Assembly: GCA_016703105.1 (NCBI GenBank)
Contig: JADJCS010000005.1
Location: forward strand, 1 to 64,000
From: Flavobacteriales bacterium
Lineage (GTDB): Bacteria; Bacteroidota; Bacteroidia; Flavobacteriales_F; PHOS-HE28
DNA length: 64,000 nt
Reading direction: 5' to 3'
Part shown: piece by piece, positions 43,511 to 53,082 of the stretch
How the letters are laid out: each line of letters opens with the position of its first letter
Position numbering within the stretch: position 1 is the stretch's first letter
Notes under the pieces: generated by a model
What the model saw: only the letters and a program-made list of their open reading frames with translations
The model's database searches: none
What the model was told of the DNA's origin: nothing
Program-made: the position numbers and the translations under genes

Positions 43511-43544
43511 CGCAGAGGCGCAGAGAACGCAGAGGTTCGCAGGG
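43511..43544 (+). repeat. GCAGAG-type short repeat between menB and menA
   Basis: The words CGCAGAGG, CGCAGAGA and CGCAGAGG recur at short spacing in the gap just before the menA ATG. The reverse complement of the same pattern is at 13313-13330. Such words are scattered in intergenic DNA of Bacteroidota; no function is known to me. Confidence 0.5.
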
Positions 43545-43545
43545 A

Positions 43546-44457
43546 ATGAAGCACTGGCTCCAAGCCTTCCGCCTGCGCACACTGCCTTTGGCGGTCAGCA
43601 GTATACTTGTGGGCAGTGCACTGCCCACGAACTGGGGATGGGTGAGCTGTTTTGTTGATCTGTTCAGACCGGTCATACTCGTTCTGGCTTTGCTAACGGC
43701 CATCCTGCTACAGATCCTAAGCAATCTGGCCAACGACCTAGGCGATCATCAGCACGGCACGGACAACGCTGATCGTGTAGGGCCGCAGCGGGCTGTGCAG
43801 AGCGGCGCCATCTCCTCCGCTGTGATGTGGCGCGCCATGGCCATCTGCGGATCGCTCGCCTTTGTGAGTGGCTGCGCATTGATCACCGTCGCGCTAGGCT
43901 TGTCGCTTACAACCCTTGCCTTCCTCTTTCTCGGACTTGCAGCCATCGGTGCGGCGGTGAAGTACACGTTCGGGAGCAATCCATACGGCTATGCGGGATT
44001 CGGCGATGTAAGCGTCTTCCTCTTCTTCGGCATTGTGGGGGTGTGCGGCACCTTCTACCTGCACACAAGTCATTTCGAACCCATGGTGCTGTTGCCTGCC
44101 GTCGGCTTCGGTCTGCTCAGTGCCGGGGTTTTGAACGTCAACAACATGCGCGACATCATCAACGATGAGGCAAGCGGCAAGCGCACGCTGGTGGTGCGGA
44201 TGGGTGGCATGAGGGCGAAGCGATACCACGCGGCGCTTGTGCTGGGTGGACTTGCTTCGCTGGTGATCTTCTCCAGTTCGTACGGGCATGGCTGGACATT
44301 CTGGCTATTCCTGGTCGCGCTACCCGGCTTCGGGATCCATCTGAAGCGCGTGTTTTCGACCACGGAACCGCGTATGCTGGATCCGCAACTCAAAGTGCTC
44401 GCCATGGGCACCTTCTTCACGGCCATTCTCTTCTCGCTGGGCCTTATCCTTGCGTGA
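43546..44457 (+). CDS. menA: 1,4-dihydroxy-2-naphthoate prenyltransferase MenA
   Basis: The 303-residue UbiA-family membrane enzyme attaches the polyprenyl chain to DHNA. It has about eight hydrophobic segments and both Asp-rich sites: ANDLGDHQHGTDNADRVGP for prenyl-diphosphate and magnesium, and NNMRDIINDEASGKRTL later. I start at the ATG at 43546, right after the repeat; the frame is open upstream over the menB end but has no MenA sequence there. The stop TGA overlaps the menC ATG as TGATG. Confidence 0.95.
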   Translation: MKHWLQAFRLRTLPLAVSSILVGSALPTNWGWVSCFVDLFRPVILVLALLTAILLQILSNLANDLGDHQHGTDNADRVGPQRAVQSGAISSAVMWRAMAICGSLAFVSGCALITVALGLSLTTLAFLFLGLAAIGAAVKYTFGSNPYGYAGFGDVSVFLFFGIVGVCGTFYLHTSHFEPMVLLPAVGFGLLSAGVLNVNNMRDIINDEASGKRTLVVRMGGMRAKRYHAALVLGGLASLVIFSSSYGHGWTFWLFLVALPGFGIHLKRVFSTTEPRMLDPQLKVLAMGTFFTAILFSLGLILA

Positions 44458-45512
44458 TGCTCCGCGCGCGCTGGATCGAACACACCCTCCGTCCCCGCTT
44501 CGAACTGGGTACTTCCAAAGGGCCCATCACCGCGCGCACGGTGTGGTATCTGATGGCCTGGCACCGCGACCGTCCGGAGGTGCAAGGCTTCGGTGAAGCG
44601 GCGCTCTTCCCCGGCCATAGCAAGGAGTTCCCGGCGGACGTGCGCACGAAATTGCTGGAGCTCTGCGCCGACACCTCCAACTGGGAACAACGCCTGCGCA
44701 CGGACCTGGTCGACGTGCCGAGCGTGCGCTTCGCCGTAGAGCAATGCCTGCGCGACCTTGAAGCCGGGGGATCGAAGATGCTCTTCCCCTCCGAATTCAC
44801 ACTGGGCCGACAAGCGATCCCGATCAATGGGCTGGTCTGGATGGGCGACAAGGCCACAATGAAGCAGCGCATCCGCGAGCAGATCGACGGTGGCTATTCC
44901 ACCGTGAAGATGAAGATCGGCGCGATCGGCATCGAAGACGAACTGACGCTGTTGAAGAACGTGCGCGCGGAATACAAGGCGGCCGACCTCACCCTGCGCG
45001 TGGACGCGAACGGCGCGTTCTCCGCGCAACAAGCTCCGGAGGTACTGAAGCGGCTCGCGGATCTGCAGGTCCACAGCATAGAGCAACCCGTGGCGCCAGG
45101 GCTCTATGAAGTGATGACGGAACTCTGCGCCGATCCGCCCATCCCGATCGCGCTGGATGAAGACCTGATCGGTGCGAACACGCATGATGCCAAGGTCGAT
45201 CTGCTGGACAATGTCAGACCGCAGTACATCGTGATCAAACCCAGCTTGGTGGGTGGCTGGGCCGCTGCGCAGGAATGGATCGACCTGGCCAAAGCACGGA
45301 ACATCGGCTGGTGGATCACCTCAGCGCTGGAGAGCAGCATCGGCCTGAACGCGATCGCGCAGTTCACCGCAACATTGAACGTGACCCTGGCACAAGGCCT
45401 TGGTACCGGCAAGGTCTATGAGAACAATATCCCTTCGCCGCTGCTGGCGGAAAAGGGCTTCCTGCGCTACCGGCCGGAAGCGGAATGGGACCTCTCCACG
45501 TTGCAGCTTTGA
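44457..45512 (+). CDS. menC: o-Succinylbenzoate synthase MenC
   Basis: The 351-residue enolase-superfamily enzyme dehydrates SHCHC to o-succinylbenzoate. The catalytic set is visible: VKMKIG (Lys pair), RVDANGAF (Asp), SIEQPV (Glu), IALDEDL (Asp/Glu) and VIKPSLVGGW (Lys on the other face). ALESSIGLNAIAQ is also typical. I use the ATG at 44457, which overlaps the menA stop, rather than the GTG at 44454. The gene ends three bases before menE, so all three are one unit. Confidence 0.92.
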   Translation: MLRARWIEHTLRPRFELGTSKGPITARTVWYLMAWHRDRPEVQGFGEAALFPGHSKEFPADVRTKLLELCADTSNWEQRLRTDLVDVPSVRFAVEQCLRDLEAGGSKMLFPSEFTLGRQAIPINGLVWMGDKATMKQRIREQIDGGYSTVKMKIGAIGIEDELTLLKNVRAEYKAADLTLRVDANGAFSAQQAPEVLKRLADLQVHSIEQPVAPGLYEVMTELCADPPIPIALDEDLIGANTHDAKVDLLDNVRPQYIVIKPSLVGGWAAAQEWIDLAKARNIGWWITSALESSIGLNAIAQFTATLNVTLAQGLGTGKVYENNIPSPLLAEKGFLRYRPEAEWDLSTLQL

Positions 45513-45515
45513 ACC

Positions 45516-46619
45516 ATGGCGAAGCGGTACCACACCACGATCGGTAACGCGTTCGAGCACATCACCGTGGACGGTGTACAACTCGATAGGCTCGCTGCCT
45601 ACAAGTATTTCGACAAACTGGCCAGCAAGCGGAACACAAAAAAGCACGCATGGACCGGGGCCCTGGCCGATACGGTGATGCACCTCACGCTGCTCGGCGG
45701 TACGTCCATACCGGCGTTCACAAGCGGCACCACGGGCCCGCCGAAGCACATGAGCATACGAAGGAGCGATCTGGTGAACAGCGCGCGTCTTACCGGAGAT
45801 ACCTTCGGGTTGGTGCCCGGGGATCGCGTGCTGCATTGCATACCGGGCGAATTCGTGGCGGGCAAGATGATGCTCGTGCGCGCTTTCGCGCTCGGGCTGG
45901 ATCTCCATATCATCGATCCCCGCGGCGGTGTGCTGGACAACTTGAAGGTGACTGACCGCTTCCGGTTCACGGCCATGGTGCCCTTGCAGTTGCATCGTGC
46001 CTTGCAGGAGGATCGCGAACGCGTCGAGCGGCAGTTCGATACCATTCTGCTGGGCGGTGGTCCCGTGAGCGAGGCGTTGACCGAGGATCTGCAAGGACTA
46101 TCCACGCACGTGTTCCATAGCTATGGCAGCACGGAGACCGTGACGCATGTCGCCCTGCGCGCCTTGAACGGACCGGACCGCGCCGATCATTTCACCGCCC
46201 TCGGCCAGGTGCATTTCGCTCGGGACCCGCGTGGTTGTCTGGTGGTCTACACACCGCACCTCAGCACTAAGCAACATCTCACCAATGATCTTGTGGAGTT
46301 GATGGATGACACCCACTTCCGCTGGCTGGGCCGCTTCGACCATGTGATCTTGAGCGGTGGAAAGAAGATCTTCCCCGAGCAATTGGAAGCCAAGACCGCC
46401 GGGCTCATCCCCTATCCGCACTACTTCACCGGCATCGCCGATCCCGTCCTTGGCCAGGCCGTGATGCTCGCACTGGAAACGGACCTGCCCGAGGATAAAG
46501 TGATGCCGGAAGTGATGGATCGCCTCATGGCCGTGCTCCATCCGCATGAGTGGCCACGCCGAGTGCTCGCCGTGCGCAAGATCGAACGCACCGCGAGCGG
46601 AAAGTTCATCCGGCGGTAG
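45516..46619 (+). CDS. menE: o-Succinylbenzoate-CoA ligase MenE (short form)
   Basis: A 367-residue AMP-forming ligase with FTSGTTGPPKHMSI (phosphate loop), HSYGSTETVTHVAL, GRFDHVILSGGKKIFPEQLE and the terminal catalytic Lys in RTASGKFIRR. It is shorter than the usual 450-500 residues because the N-terminal subdomain is reduced, as in other Bacteroidota MenE proteins. It activates succinylbenzoate as the CoA ester for MenB. It is the last gene of the menaquinone operon and converges on rluD, with nine bases between the stops and no visible terminator. Confidence 0.88.
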   Translation: MAKRYHTTIGNAFEHITVDGVQLDRLAAYKYFDKLASKRNTKKHAWTGALADTVMHLTLLGGTSIPAFTSGTTGPPKHMSIRRSDLVNSARLTGDTFGLVPGDRVLHCIPGEFVAGKMMLVRAFALGLDLHIIDPRGGVLDNLKVTDRFRFTAMVPLQLHRALQEDRERVERQFDTILLGGGPVSEALTEDLQGLSTHVFHSYGSTETVTHVALRALNGPDRADHFTALGQVHFARDPRGCLVVYTPHLSTKQHLTNDLVELMDDTHFRWLGRFDHVILSGGKKIFPEQLEAKTAGLIPYPHYFTGIADPVLGQAVMLALETDLPEDKVMPEVMDRLMAVLHPHEWPRRVLAVRKIERTASGKFIRR

Positions 46620-46627
46620 CCTCGGGT

Positions 46628-47755
46628 CTACTTGATCTTGTTCGCCGCCTCCGCGTCGAACTCCTCGCCGGCATCTTCCAGCGGCTTAACGTTCGTGTAC
46701 TTGCGCCAGCGGTCCAGCACGGCCTCCATGTCCGCAGGCAGCGGGCTCTCGAAGTGCAGGCGTTTCCCGGTGATCGGGTGATCGATGTCCAACGTGCGGG
46801 CGTGCAGTGCCTGGCGTGGGAGCAGCTTGAAGCAGTTCTCCACGAACTGCTTGTACTTGGTGAACGTCGTACCCTTCAAAACTCGATCACCACCATAGGT
46901 CGCATCGTTGAAGAGCGGGTGACCGGTGTATTGCATATGCACCCGGATCTGGTGCGTGCGGCCCGTCTCCAACTTGCACTCCACCAGGCTGATGTACCGG
47001 AAGCGCTCCAACACTTTCCAATGTGTGATCGCCGCCTTGCCTTGGTCCCCTTCGGGGAACACGAACTGTACGGTGCGGTCCTTCACACTGCGACCGATGT
47101 GGCCTTCGATCACGCCTTCGTTCTCATCGAAGTCGCCCCATACCAGGGCGTTGTACCGCCGGTCGCTGGTGCGATCGAAGAACTGGCGCGCGAGATGCGT
47201 GAGCGCTTCCTCGGTTTTGCCGATCACCATCACACCGCTCGTGTCCTTGTCCAGCCGGTGTACCAAGCCGGGACGTGGGATCTCCGCCCCCGGGGTGCTG
47301 GGCAACTTCCCGAAGTGGAACAGGAGCGCGTTCACCAAGGTGCCGGTCCAGTTGCCATGGCCCGGATGTACCACCAGCCCCGCCTGCTTGTCGATCACCA
47401 GGATGTGCTCGTCCTCGAACAGGATGGTCAGCGGGATATCCTCCGGCAACAGTTCCGTGTCGCGCTGCGGATAGGGCAGCACGATGCTGATCTCATCCCC
47501 CGGTTTCACCTTCTGGCTGGGCTTCGCGGTCTTGCCGTTCACCAGCACGTTACCCGCGCGTGCGGCTATCTGGATGCGATTGCGCGACGTGGCCGCCAAG
47601 CGCACGAAAAGGAACTTGTCCAATCGAATGAGCGACTGCTTCGGGTCGCAAACGATGCGGTGATGCTCATAGAGCTCCTCTTCCGGGGAACTGTCCATGG
47701 ATCCCGCGCCTGTGCCGGAGGCCAGCGCCGAGGTACCTGTCGCGTCGCTCCCCAT
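46628..47755 (-). CDS. rluD: Pseudouridine synthase RluD family
   Basis: The 375-residue protein has an N-terminal S4 RNA-binding domain (RLDKFLFVRLAATSRNRIQ, AGNVLVNGKTAKPSQKVKPGD) and a catalytic domain with HRLDKDTSGVMVIGKT (catalytic Asp), ALVWGDF and GRTHQIRVHMQYTGHPLFND. It modifies uridines in helix 69 of 23S rRNA in the RluD case; RluC/RluA roles cannot be fully excluded. There is an extra Gly/Ser-rich N-terminal stretch of about 20 residues. The ATG overlaps the stop of the upstream T9SS gene (TGATG on the minus strand). Confidence 0.9.
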   Translation of the reverse strand: MGSDATGTSALASGTGAGSMDSSPEEELYEHHRIVCDPKQSLIRLDKFLFVRLAATSRNRIQIAARAGNVLVNGKTAKPSQKVKPGDEISIVLPYPQRDTELLPEDIPLTILFEDEHILVIDKQAGLVVHPGHGNWTGTLVNALLFHFGKLPSTPGAEIPRPGLVHRLDKDTSGVMVIGKTEEALTHLARQFFDRTSDRRYNALVWGDFDENEGVIEGHIGRSVKDRTVQFVFPEGDQGKAAITHWKVLERFRYISLVECKLETGRTHQIRVHMQYTGHPLFNDATYGGDRVLKGTTFTKYKQFVENCFKLLPRQALHARTLDIDHPITGKRLHFESPLPADMEAVLDRWRKYTNVKPLEDAGEEFDAEAANKIK

Positions 47756-49977
47756 CAGCGTTGCACGATCAAACGGCCCGTGCCGATCACCGATCCGGAT
47801 GGACCCTTCGCACGAACGTGGTAGGGCCCTGGTGCCACTTTCGTCACATCGATCGAGGAACCGTTCCGCAGCGATCCATGCAGCACCGTGCGTCCCATGG
47901 CATCCATCACTTCCACGGTGCTGGCACCTTCCGGGAGCCCGATCAGTTGGAAACGGTCCGAAGCCGGGTTCGGGGCCAGCGCGAGTTGTGGGACCGTCGG
48001 CTCCTCCATGCCCAGGAACGGATCCACATCGGACACGAATACCGGCCGCAGCATCAAGGACCCCACCTGTGAGGTAGGCTCGAAAAAGCCATCGGTATCA
48101 TAGAACAACTTGTTCGAGTTGTCCCTGTTCTTGTCGAAGCCGATGTTCAGGAAGGTGGGATCGGTCTGGACCAGTCCTACATAGAACGTTGGGGGCACAT
48201 AGATGGGCTGGTCCAGCGGATACTCCACGAACTTGTTCAGGCCATGCGGCCGGTACTCCGGATCGCTGTACGAAATGTTCTGGAACCGGATGGATTCGGG
48301 GATGACCGAATTCCAAACCGTGAGCAGGAAGGGTGCCGCGTCAGGGTTCTCGGGGTAGAAGATGGGGTCGAAGTAGATCCGTACCGCACGCAGGGTATCC
48401 CCGATCTGCATATCAAAACGCACGGCCACCTTGCCGTTCGGTGCGTTCACCAGGCCGTAACCGGCCTCCGCGCTGCCATCATCGTACGCGTAGTAGTTGC
48501 TCAACTCCTGTACGAAGGTGGTGGTATCGTTGTACCGGTTCATGTCCGGCGTGGTGTTCGCCCAGAAGGTGTTCCGCCAGAAGGCGGCACCCGTCGAAAG
48601 TCCGGGGTCGTAGGCGAAAGGAGCCACCTGATGAACGCTCGGATAGGTGCTGCTCGCATTGTTGATGATGTTGTTCCCCGTTCCGAAATTGGCCAGCGGT
48701 GCTGCTCCTTCCAAGCCGGACCGCACGCCCCACGTGATCAAGTGATCGCTCACGTCGAGGTTCTTCTGCATGAGCGTGACGGACGAGGCCATGTACGATG
48801 CCGGCGCTTGCGTGAAGTGCGCGAAGGGCACCGACGTGTAGGTCTGTAAGAGAGATGCTTCGGGATACAAGTATGCGACGTCCACGAGCACCGTATCGCT
48901 CACACTACGCTGACGGCCCAGCCGCACATAGTCCAGGTGCCAATGGTCCAATGCGCCGCTCTGCGTGCCATAGTTCAGGAAGCGCATCTGGAACGCCGAC
49001 TTCAAGAAGCGCGAGTCAGTGATGGGCAGCATCACCTGCTTGAAATCCGTGAGCGCGGTGTACGGCGCACGCCAAACCCGCATCCATTCATCCTCATCGG
49101 GCGCGTAGAACTCAAGGATCAAGCTGTCCTCCTCCTGCACTTCCGAATCGCCGCTCAGACCCTGCGGTTGATAGAAGAAGCTCAGGTAGATCGAGTCGCC
49201 GGGAGGATAAAGCATGTTGATGGGCACCGAAGTGAGATGGTCATTGATCCCATAGGCCGTAGGCGCGTTGGTCACGTAGGGGATCCCGAAGCGGTCCACA
49301 CCATCGAAGGTGGCCACGCCGATGGTGGGCGGATCGATGGGATAGGTGCCGTTCACGTAAACCTCATCATCCTCCCACAGCACCAGGGGTACGTCCACAT
49401 TGTTCTGATCGTAGGTGGCCGTGGAAGGCGCTACGGTGTACACCATCAAGCTGTCCTGCGTCAGGTCAGGTGCATACAGGATCGTGTCCGATAGTGGATC
49501 GCCGATCGTGTCCCAGATGTCGTAAGGCGGCCATCCGGTGATCACCGTGGAAGCGGACGGGTAGTCCGAGAGATCGTATTGTGTCACCGTGGTCTCCGGG
49601 TTTGCCACGCGCACGATCGTATCCACCCCCACCGTATCCACCGTGTAGTAGTAAGTGGTGTCGGTCATGAAGGCCATATCCGGTGTCGAGATGCCGGAGA
49701 CCTCAAGGAAGTACACCTTGTCCGTGAAGGTGACATCGGGATCGGTGCTCTCCGCGTTCTTGTGCCGCGTGCGGTCGATGGAGAAATCATCCATCAGCGG
49801 AAGCTCCTGGGATGCGTTCTCGTAGATGAAATAGTCCCCACCGGAAGCACGTAACAGGCGCATGGGATTGTCCGGGCGTTGCTGGCCTGCCAGCGGGAAC
49901 AATGCTTCGCCGCTCTGAGCAGATGCCAAGAAAGACGAAACGGCGAGGACAAAGAGGATCGCGTTACGGAGCATCAT
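47755..49977 (-). CDS. Large T9SS type A sorting-domain protein
   Basis: The 740-residue product has a signal peptide (MMLRNAILFVLAVSSFLASAQ). Its long Asp/Thr/Tyr-rich beta body has words such as LPLMDDFSID and DDGSAEAGYGL. The C-terminus is a sorting domain (QLALAPNPASDRFQLIGLPE, VEVMDAMGRTVLHGSL, PGPYHVRAKG). I chose the ATG pair at 49977/49974; ATGs at 49983 and 50016 are in frame but add residues before the signal. The start overlaps the PASTA gene end by 14 bases, and the stop overlaps rluD. The same PASTA, T9SS, RluD order is, as far as I recall, seen in other Flavobacteriales. Function unknown. Confidence 0.85.
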   Translation of the reverse strand: MMLRNAILFVLAVSSFLASAQSGEALFPLAGQQRPDNPMRLLRASGGDYFIYENASQELPLMDDFSIDRTRHKNAESTDPDVTFTDKVYFLEVSGISTPDMAFMTDTTYYYTVDTVGVDTIVRVANPETTVTQYDLSDYPSASTVITGWPPYDIWDTIGDPLSDTILYAPDLTQDSLMVYTVAPSTATYDQNNVDVPLVLWEDDEVYVNGTYPIDPPTIGVATFDGVDRFGIPYVTNAPTAYGINDHLTSVPINMLYPPGDSIYLSFFYQPQGLSGDSEVQEEDSLILEFYAPDEDEWMRVWRAPYTALTDFKQVMLPITDSRFLKSAFQMRFLNYGTQSGALDHWHLDYVRLGRQRSVSDTVLVDVAYLYPEASLLQTYTSVPFAHFTQAPASYMASSVTLMQKNLDVSDHLITWGVRSGLEGAAPLANFGTGNNIINNASSTYPSVHQVAPFAYDPGLSTGAAFWRNTFWANTTPDMNRYNDTTTFVQELSNYYAYDDGSAEAGYGLVNAPNGKVAVRFDMQIGDTLRAVRIYFDPIFYPENPDAAPFLLTVWNSVIPESIRFQNISYSDPEYRPHGLNKFVEYPLDQPIYVPPTFYVGLVQTDPTFLNIGFDKNRDNSNKLFYDTDGFFEPTSQVGSLMLRPVFVSDVDPFLGMEEPTVPQLALAPNPASDRFQLIGLPEGASTVEVMDAMGRTVLHGSLRNGSSIDVTKVAPGPYHVRAKGPSGSVIGTGRLIVQR

Positions 49978-50773
49978 CGGCATCTTCAAGTGCGTTCGGA
50001 TCGGAAAGACTATCAACTACGGCTGGTCGCAATCCGGTGGTATCCGCTGTGAGCCAGATATCGATCAAGCCACCCATGGCGACCACGCCGGAACCAGGGG
50101 ATTGACGGTACACCCTCGCGAACGAGGAATCGGCTTTGCTATTGCATCCGGCACACTCCAACACCGCGCCCAGGTTCAACGAGGCCATGTTCACCACTGC
50201 GGACACCTCGGCGTAGGTCAGGCCGGTGAGGTCCGGAACAGGGACGCGCTCGCCGCTCTCGCCGCTGCCCAGCACCAGGGTGATCGCTTCGCCCTTGCGG
50301 ATGCCCGTGCCTGTGGCGATCGGCGCGCCCTGGTAGAGCTGTTGTACCACACAGTCAGTACAGGCATCTGGCTTGTAACGGAGTTCGGCCACCTTCAAGC
50401 CCACGATGTCCAGCACGCTGATGGCCTGCCGCTTGGAAAGGTCCACCAGCGCGGGCATGTCCAACATCGCGGGTTGCATGGCGTTCACCACCAGGTAGAT
50501 GGAACGCCCCGGTTTCACCTGAGAACCGGCACGCGGATCCTGTTCCACCACCGCACCTTTCACCGCATTGTCATTGTGTACCGAGTCGATCACTTCCGCG
50601 GTCAGTTCCAAGGGCCGTAACAGGGCCTCCGCTTCCGCCACCGTGCGCCCTTTCACATCGGGTACCGCCAGCGCTACCCCGTGGCGTGTGTAACCGCGAA
50701 CCCAGGCCCATCCGGCCAGGCCGATGGCCAAGGCGGTGAGCACGGGGAGCACATAGGCAAGCCTGCGGAACAT
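49964..50773 (-). CDS. PASTA-domain membrane protein
   Basis: The 269-residue product has one N-terminal membrane segment (YVLPVLTALAIGLAGWAWV) and then three PASTA units on the periplasmic side (VPDVKGRTVAEAEALL; MPALVDLSKRQAISVL; VPDLTGLTYAEVSAVV), followed by a short acidic tail. PASTA domains bind peptidoglycan fragments; here there is no kinase or transpeptidase domain attached. A CTDC and a CAGC pair may form disulfides. The gene is divergent from the sulfotransferase and Ddl genes, which links it to cell-wall functions. An exact -7 word lies 43 bases upstream. Confidence 0.88.
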   Translation of the reverse strand: MFRRLAYVLPVLTALAIGLAGWAWVRGYTRHGVALAVPDVKGRTVAEAEALLRPLELTAEVIDSVHNDNAVKGAVVEQDPRAGSQVKPGRSIYLVVNAMQPAMLDMPALVDLSKRQAISVLDIVGLKVAELRYKPDACTDCVVQQLYQGAPIATGTGIRKGEAITLVLGSGESGERVPVPDLTGLTYAEVSAVVNMASLNLGAVLECAGCNSKADSSFARVYRQSPGSGVVAMGGLIDIWLTADTTGLRPAVVDSLSDPNALEDADDAP

Positions 50774-50815
50774 GGAGGTCGCTCAAGCGCCGCCGAAGGG
50801 GGCGAAAGAGCGCGG

Positions 50816-50823
50816 CAAAAGTA
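50816..50823 (-). promoter_or_regulatory. Candidate -7 element TACTTTTG for the PASTA/T9SS/rluD operon
   Basis: An exact TAnnTTTG match on the minus strand, 42 bases before the ATG at 50773. The identical word occurs before the flippase (53709) and a glycosyltransferase (56577). Confidence 0.5.
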
Positions 50824-51080
50824 GACTTTCGGGCGGGGGCGCCGGTGCGATCCGGGGGCGTTCCACTCACGTCCGCCGGAGCGCGCAAGCGGTGGATCAT
50901 GGAAGCGACCCGGTTAGCGCAAGGCTACCATCAGGTCGTGCGGCATGGTCCCGAAGCGGAGACCCTGCGGGCGGGGGAGGATCCACGAGCATAGAGTCCC
51001 GCGCCAGAGATCTGAACCAGTCGCTCTTCACCCGCTGCACCGGAGTAAAGCGGCGGCGATCGGCTTTATTTGCCCCGTAC
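50824..51080. other. Divergent intergenic region
   Basis: Apart from the minus-strand promoter word, I see no gene, strong hairpin or repeat here. An open frame continues leftward from the sulfotransferase but shows no family sequence. Confidence 0.5.
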
Positions 51081-52062
51081 ATGGCATCGCCCTCTCTCCT
51101 GGATCGCGCACGCACCCGCTTCACCAATGCGCTGAAGGACTTGGGCGCCCGCCGGATCGCCGGGCATTTGCAGGTGGATCCCGCGAAGGCCATTCTGATC
51201 TTCGGCGCGCCGCGCGGTGGTTCCACCTGGCTGGAAGAGTTGGTACGCACCATCCCGAGCACCGCCACTATCTGGGAGCCGCTGGACTTGGAGAACAACC
51301 CGCCCTTCGCGCGGATCGGTTTCTGGTGGCGGCAGCATATTCCCGAAGGCGAGCAGTGGCCGGAAGCGGAAGCCCTCTTCCAAGATCTGCTCGCCGGGCG
51401 CATGCTGAGCAACTACCTCACGCGCACCTCCACCCTTGCCGACCTGCGCGAGGCGGACCGGCTGGTGGTGAAATTCATCCGGGGGAATTTGCTGCTGCCC
51501 TGGATGGTGCAACGCTTCCCATTGCCCAAACCCGGTGTTGCTGATCCGCCACCCGTGCGCGGTGATCAGTTCGCAGAAGAAGCGCGGCACTTGGGACAAA
51601 TTCCCGGTAGTGATCGAACCACCACCGCATCGGTTCGACGCGCTCTATCGAAGCTATCAGCCCTACTTCAATACAGCTTCGACATTCGAGGAACGCCAGG
51701 CCGCCTCGTGGGCGGCTGATCACAAATACTTATTGGAGCATCCTTTGAACGATGTGGCTTGGACCACCATCACCTACGAAGAACTGGTGGTACACCCGGA
51801 AGCCACCCTGCGCAAGGTGTTCTCGGGCTGGGGCATGGAAATTCCGGCGAAAGCGCTGGACCTGGTGCGCAAGCCCAGCAGCACCGTGGTGGAAGGTTCG
51901 CGCGTACACGATCCGCATGCCCAGCTTTCCCTGTGGCAGAGCCGCATGACGCCGGATGAGATCCAGCGTGCGCTGGCCATGGTGCGGCGTTTCGGGATCG
52001 ATCTCTATGATGAAGGTGTGATGCCCACTCGTTCCTTTACGCCCGGTGACCATCCTTCCTAG
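51081..52062 (+). pseudogene. Sulfotransferase family protein, frameshifted
   Basis: The first frame from the ATG at 51081 has the PAPS-binding loop FGAPRGGSTWLEELV and runs to RFPLPKP. The continuation, VLLIRHPCAVISSQKKRGTW (the second PAPS-binding region) through LVVHPEATLRKVFSGWGMEIP to the stop at 52062, is in another frame. Removing one G at about 51535 (CCCGGTG to CCCGTG) joins them into about 326 residues of normal sulfotransferase layout. The downstream part is well conserved, so the break is recent or an assembly error. ddl starts at the base after the stop. Confidence 0.8.
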
Positions 52063-53082
52063 ATGAACTCTCCCAACGAACGACTCCCCTTGATCGCGGT
52101 GATCCGCGGTGGGCTCAGCGGCGAATCGGTGATCAGCTTCCAAAGCGCCGACCGCATGATGAAGGCCATCGATCGCGCACGCTTCGCGCCCGTGCTCGTG
52201 ACCCTCGGCGCCGAAGGATGGAGCTGCGCCACGGTGGATGAAGCACCGCTGCCCTTCGACCCCGGCACCTTCCGCACCGACCGCGGCAATGGCATGGAAC
52301 GGATCGATGCCGCCTTGATCGCCATCCATGGCACACCGGGCGAGGACGGAAAACTCCAAGGGTATTTGGATCTCCAAGGGGTGCCTTACCAAACGGGCGG
52401 TGTGCTCAACATGGCGCTCACCTTCAGTAAATCGTCCACCACGGGCCTGCTTCGGCAACTCGGTTTCACGGTGGCCCCAGGTGTGGTGATCGCACAAGGG
52501 GATCCGGTCGTACCCGAACACATTTTGAAGACCGTGGGTCTACCCTGCTTCGTGAAACCGGATGAGAGCGGCAGCAGCCTCGGCATCAGCAAAGTGAAGT
52601 CCGCCGAAGCCTTGTTACCCGCGATCGAGGCGGCCTTCAAAGAGAGCCATCGTGTGCTGGTGGAAGGTGCGGTGAGCGGACGCGAACTCACTTGCGGTGT
52701 GCTCGGCATGGACGGCGAAGTGAAAGCCCTGCCTGTCTGCGAGATCCGTACTTCGCACGAATTCTTCGACTACCAGGCCAAGTACCACGCGAAGGACACC
52801 GAAGAACTGGTGCCCGCACCACTTCCGGACGAGGTGACGCGGATGGTGCAGGAGCGTTCCGCCGCGATCTTCCGCGCGCTGGATTGCCGTGGCATGGCGC
52901 GCGTGGATCATTTCTGGAGCGGTACCGGCACCAGCGTCCATGATCTGGTGACCATTGAGGTGAACACGACACCCGGTTTCAGCGGAGCGAGCATCTATCC
53001 CAAGATGCTCGAAGTGTCGGGGATCGGCGTACCCGCCGTGGTGAACGGACTGATCGCGGAATGCCTTCAGCGCGGCCGCTGA
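52063..53082 (+). CDS. ddl: D-alanine--D-alanine ligase
   Basis: The 339-residue ATP-grasp enzyme makes the D-Ala-D-Ala dipeptide for peptidoglycan. It has the N-terminal GGLSGE loop, IHGTPGEDGKLQGYLDL, KPDESGSSLGISKVK, VLVEGAVSGRELTCGVLG and the metal site MARVDHFW...IEVNTTPGFSGASIYPKM. The length is normal. The start immediately follows the sulfotransferase stop, so the two are probably one unit; the 3' end overlaps convergent rdgB by 16 bases. Confidence 0.93.
   Translation: MNSPNERLPLIAVIRGGLSGESVISFQSADRMMKAIDRARFAPVLVTLGAEGWSCATVDEAPLPFDPGTFRTDRGNGMERIDAALIAIHGTPGEDGKLQGYLDLQGVPYQTGGVLNMALTFSKSSTTGLLRQLGFTVAPGVVIAQGDPVVPEHILKTVGLPCFVKPDESGSSLGISKVKSAEALLPAIEAAFKESHRVLVEGAVSGRELTCGVLGMDGEVKALPVCEIRTSHEFFDYQAKYHAKDTEELVPAPLPDEVTRMVQERSAAIFRALDCRGMARVDHFWSGTGTSVHDLVTIEVNTTPGFSGASIYPKMLEVSGIGVPAVVNGLIAECLQRGR

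Noticed and set aside
50772..51080. A 5' extension of the sulfotransferase frame to 50772.
   Set aside because: The extra residues are Gly/Arg/Ser-rich and overlap the divergent promoter region; the family sequence starts after the ATG at 51081.
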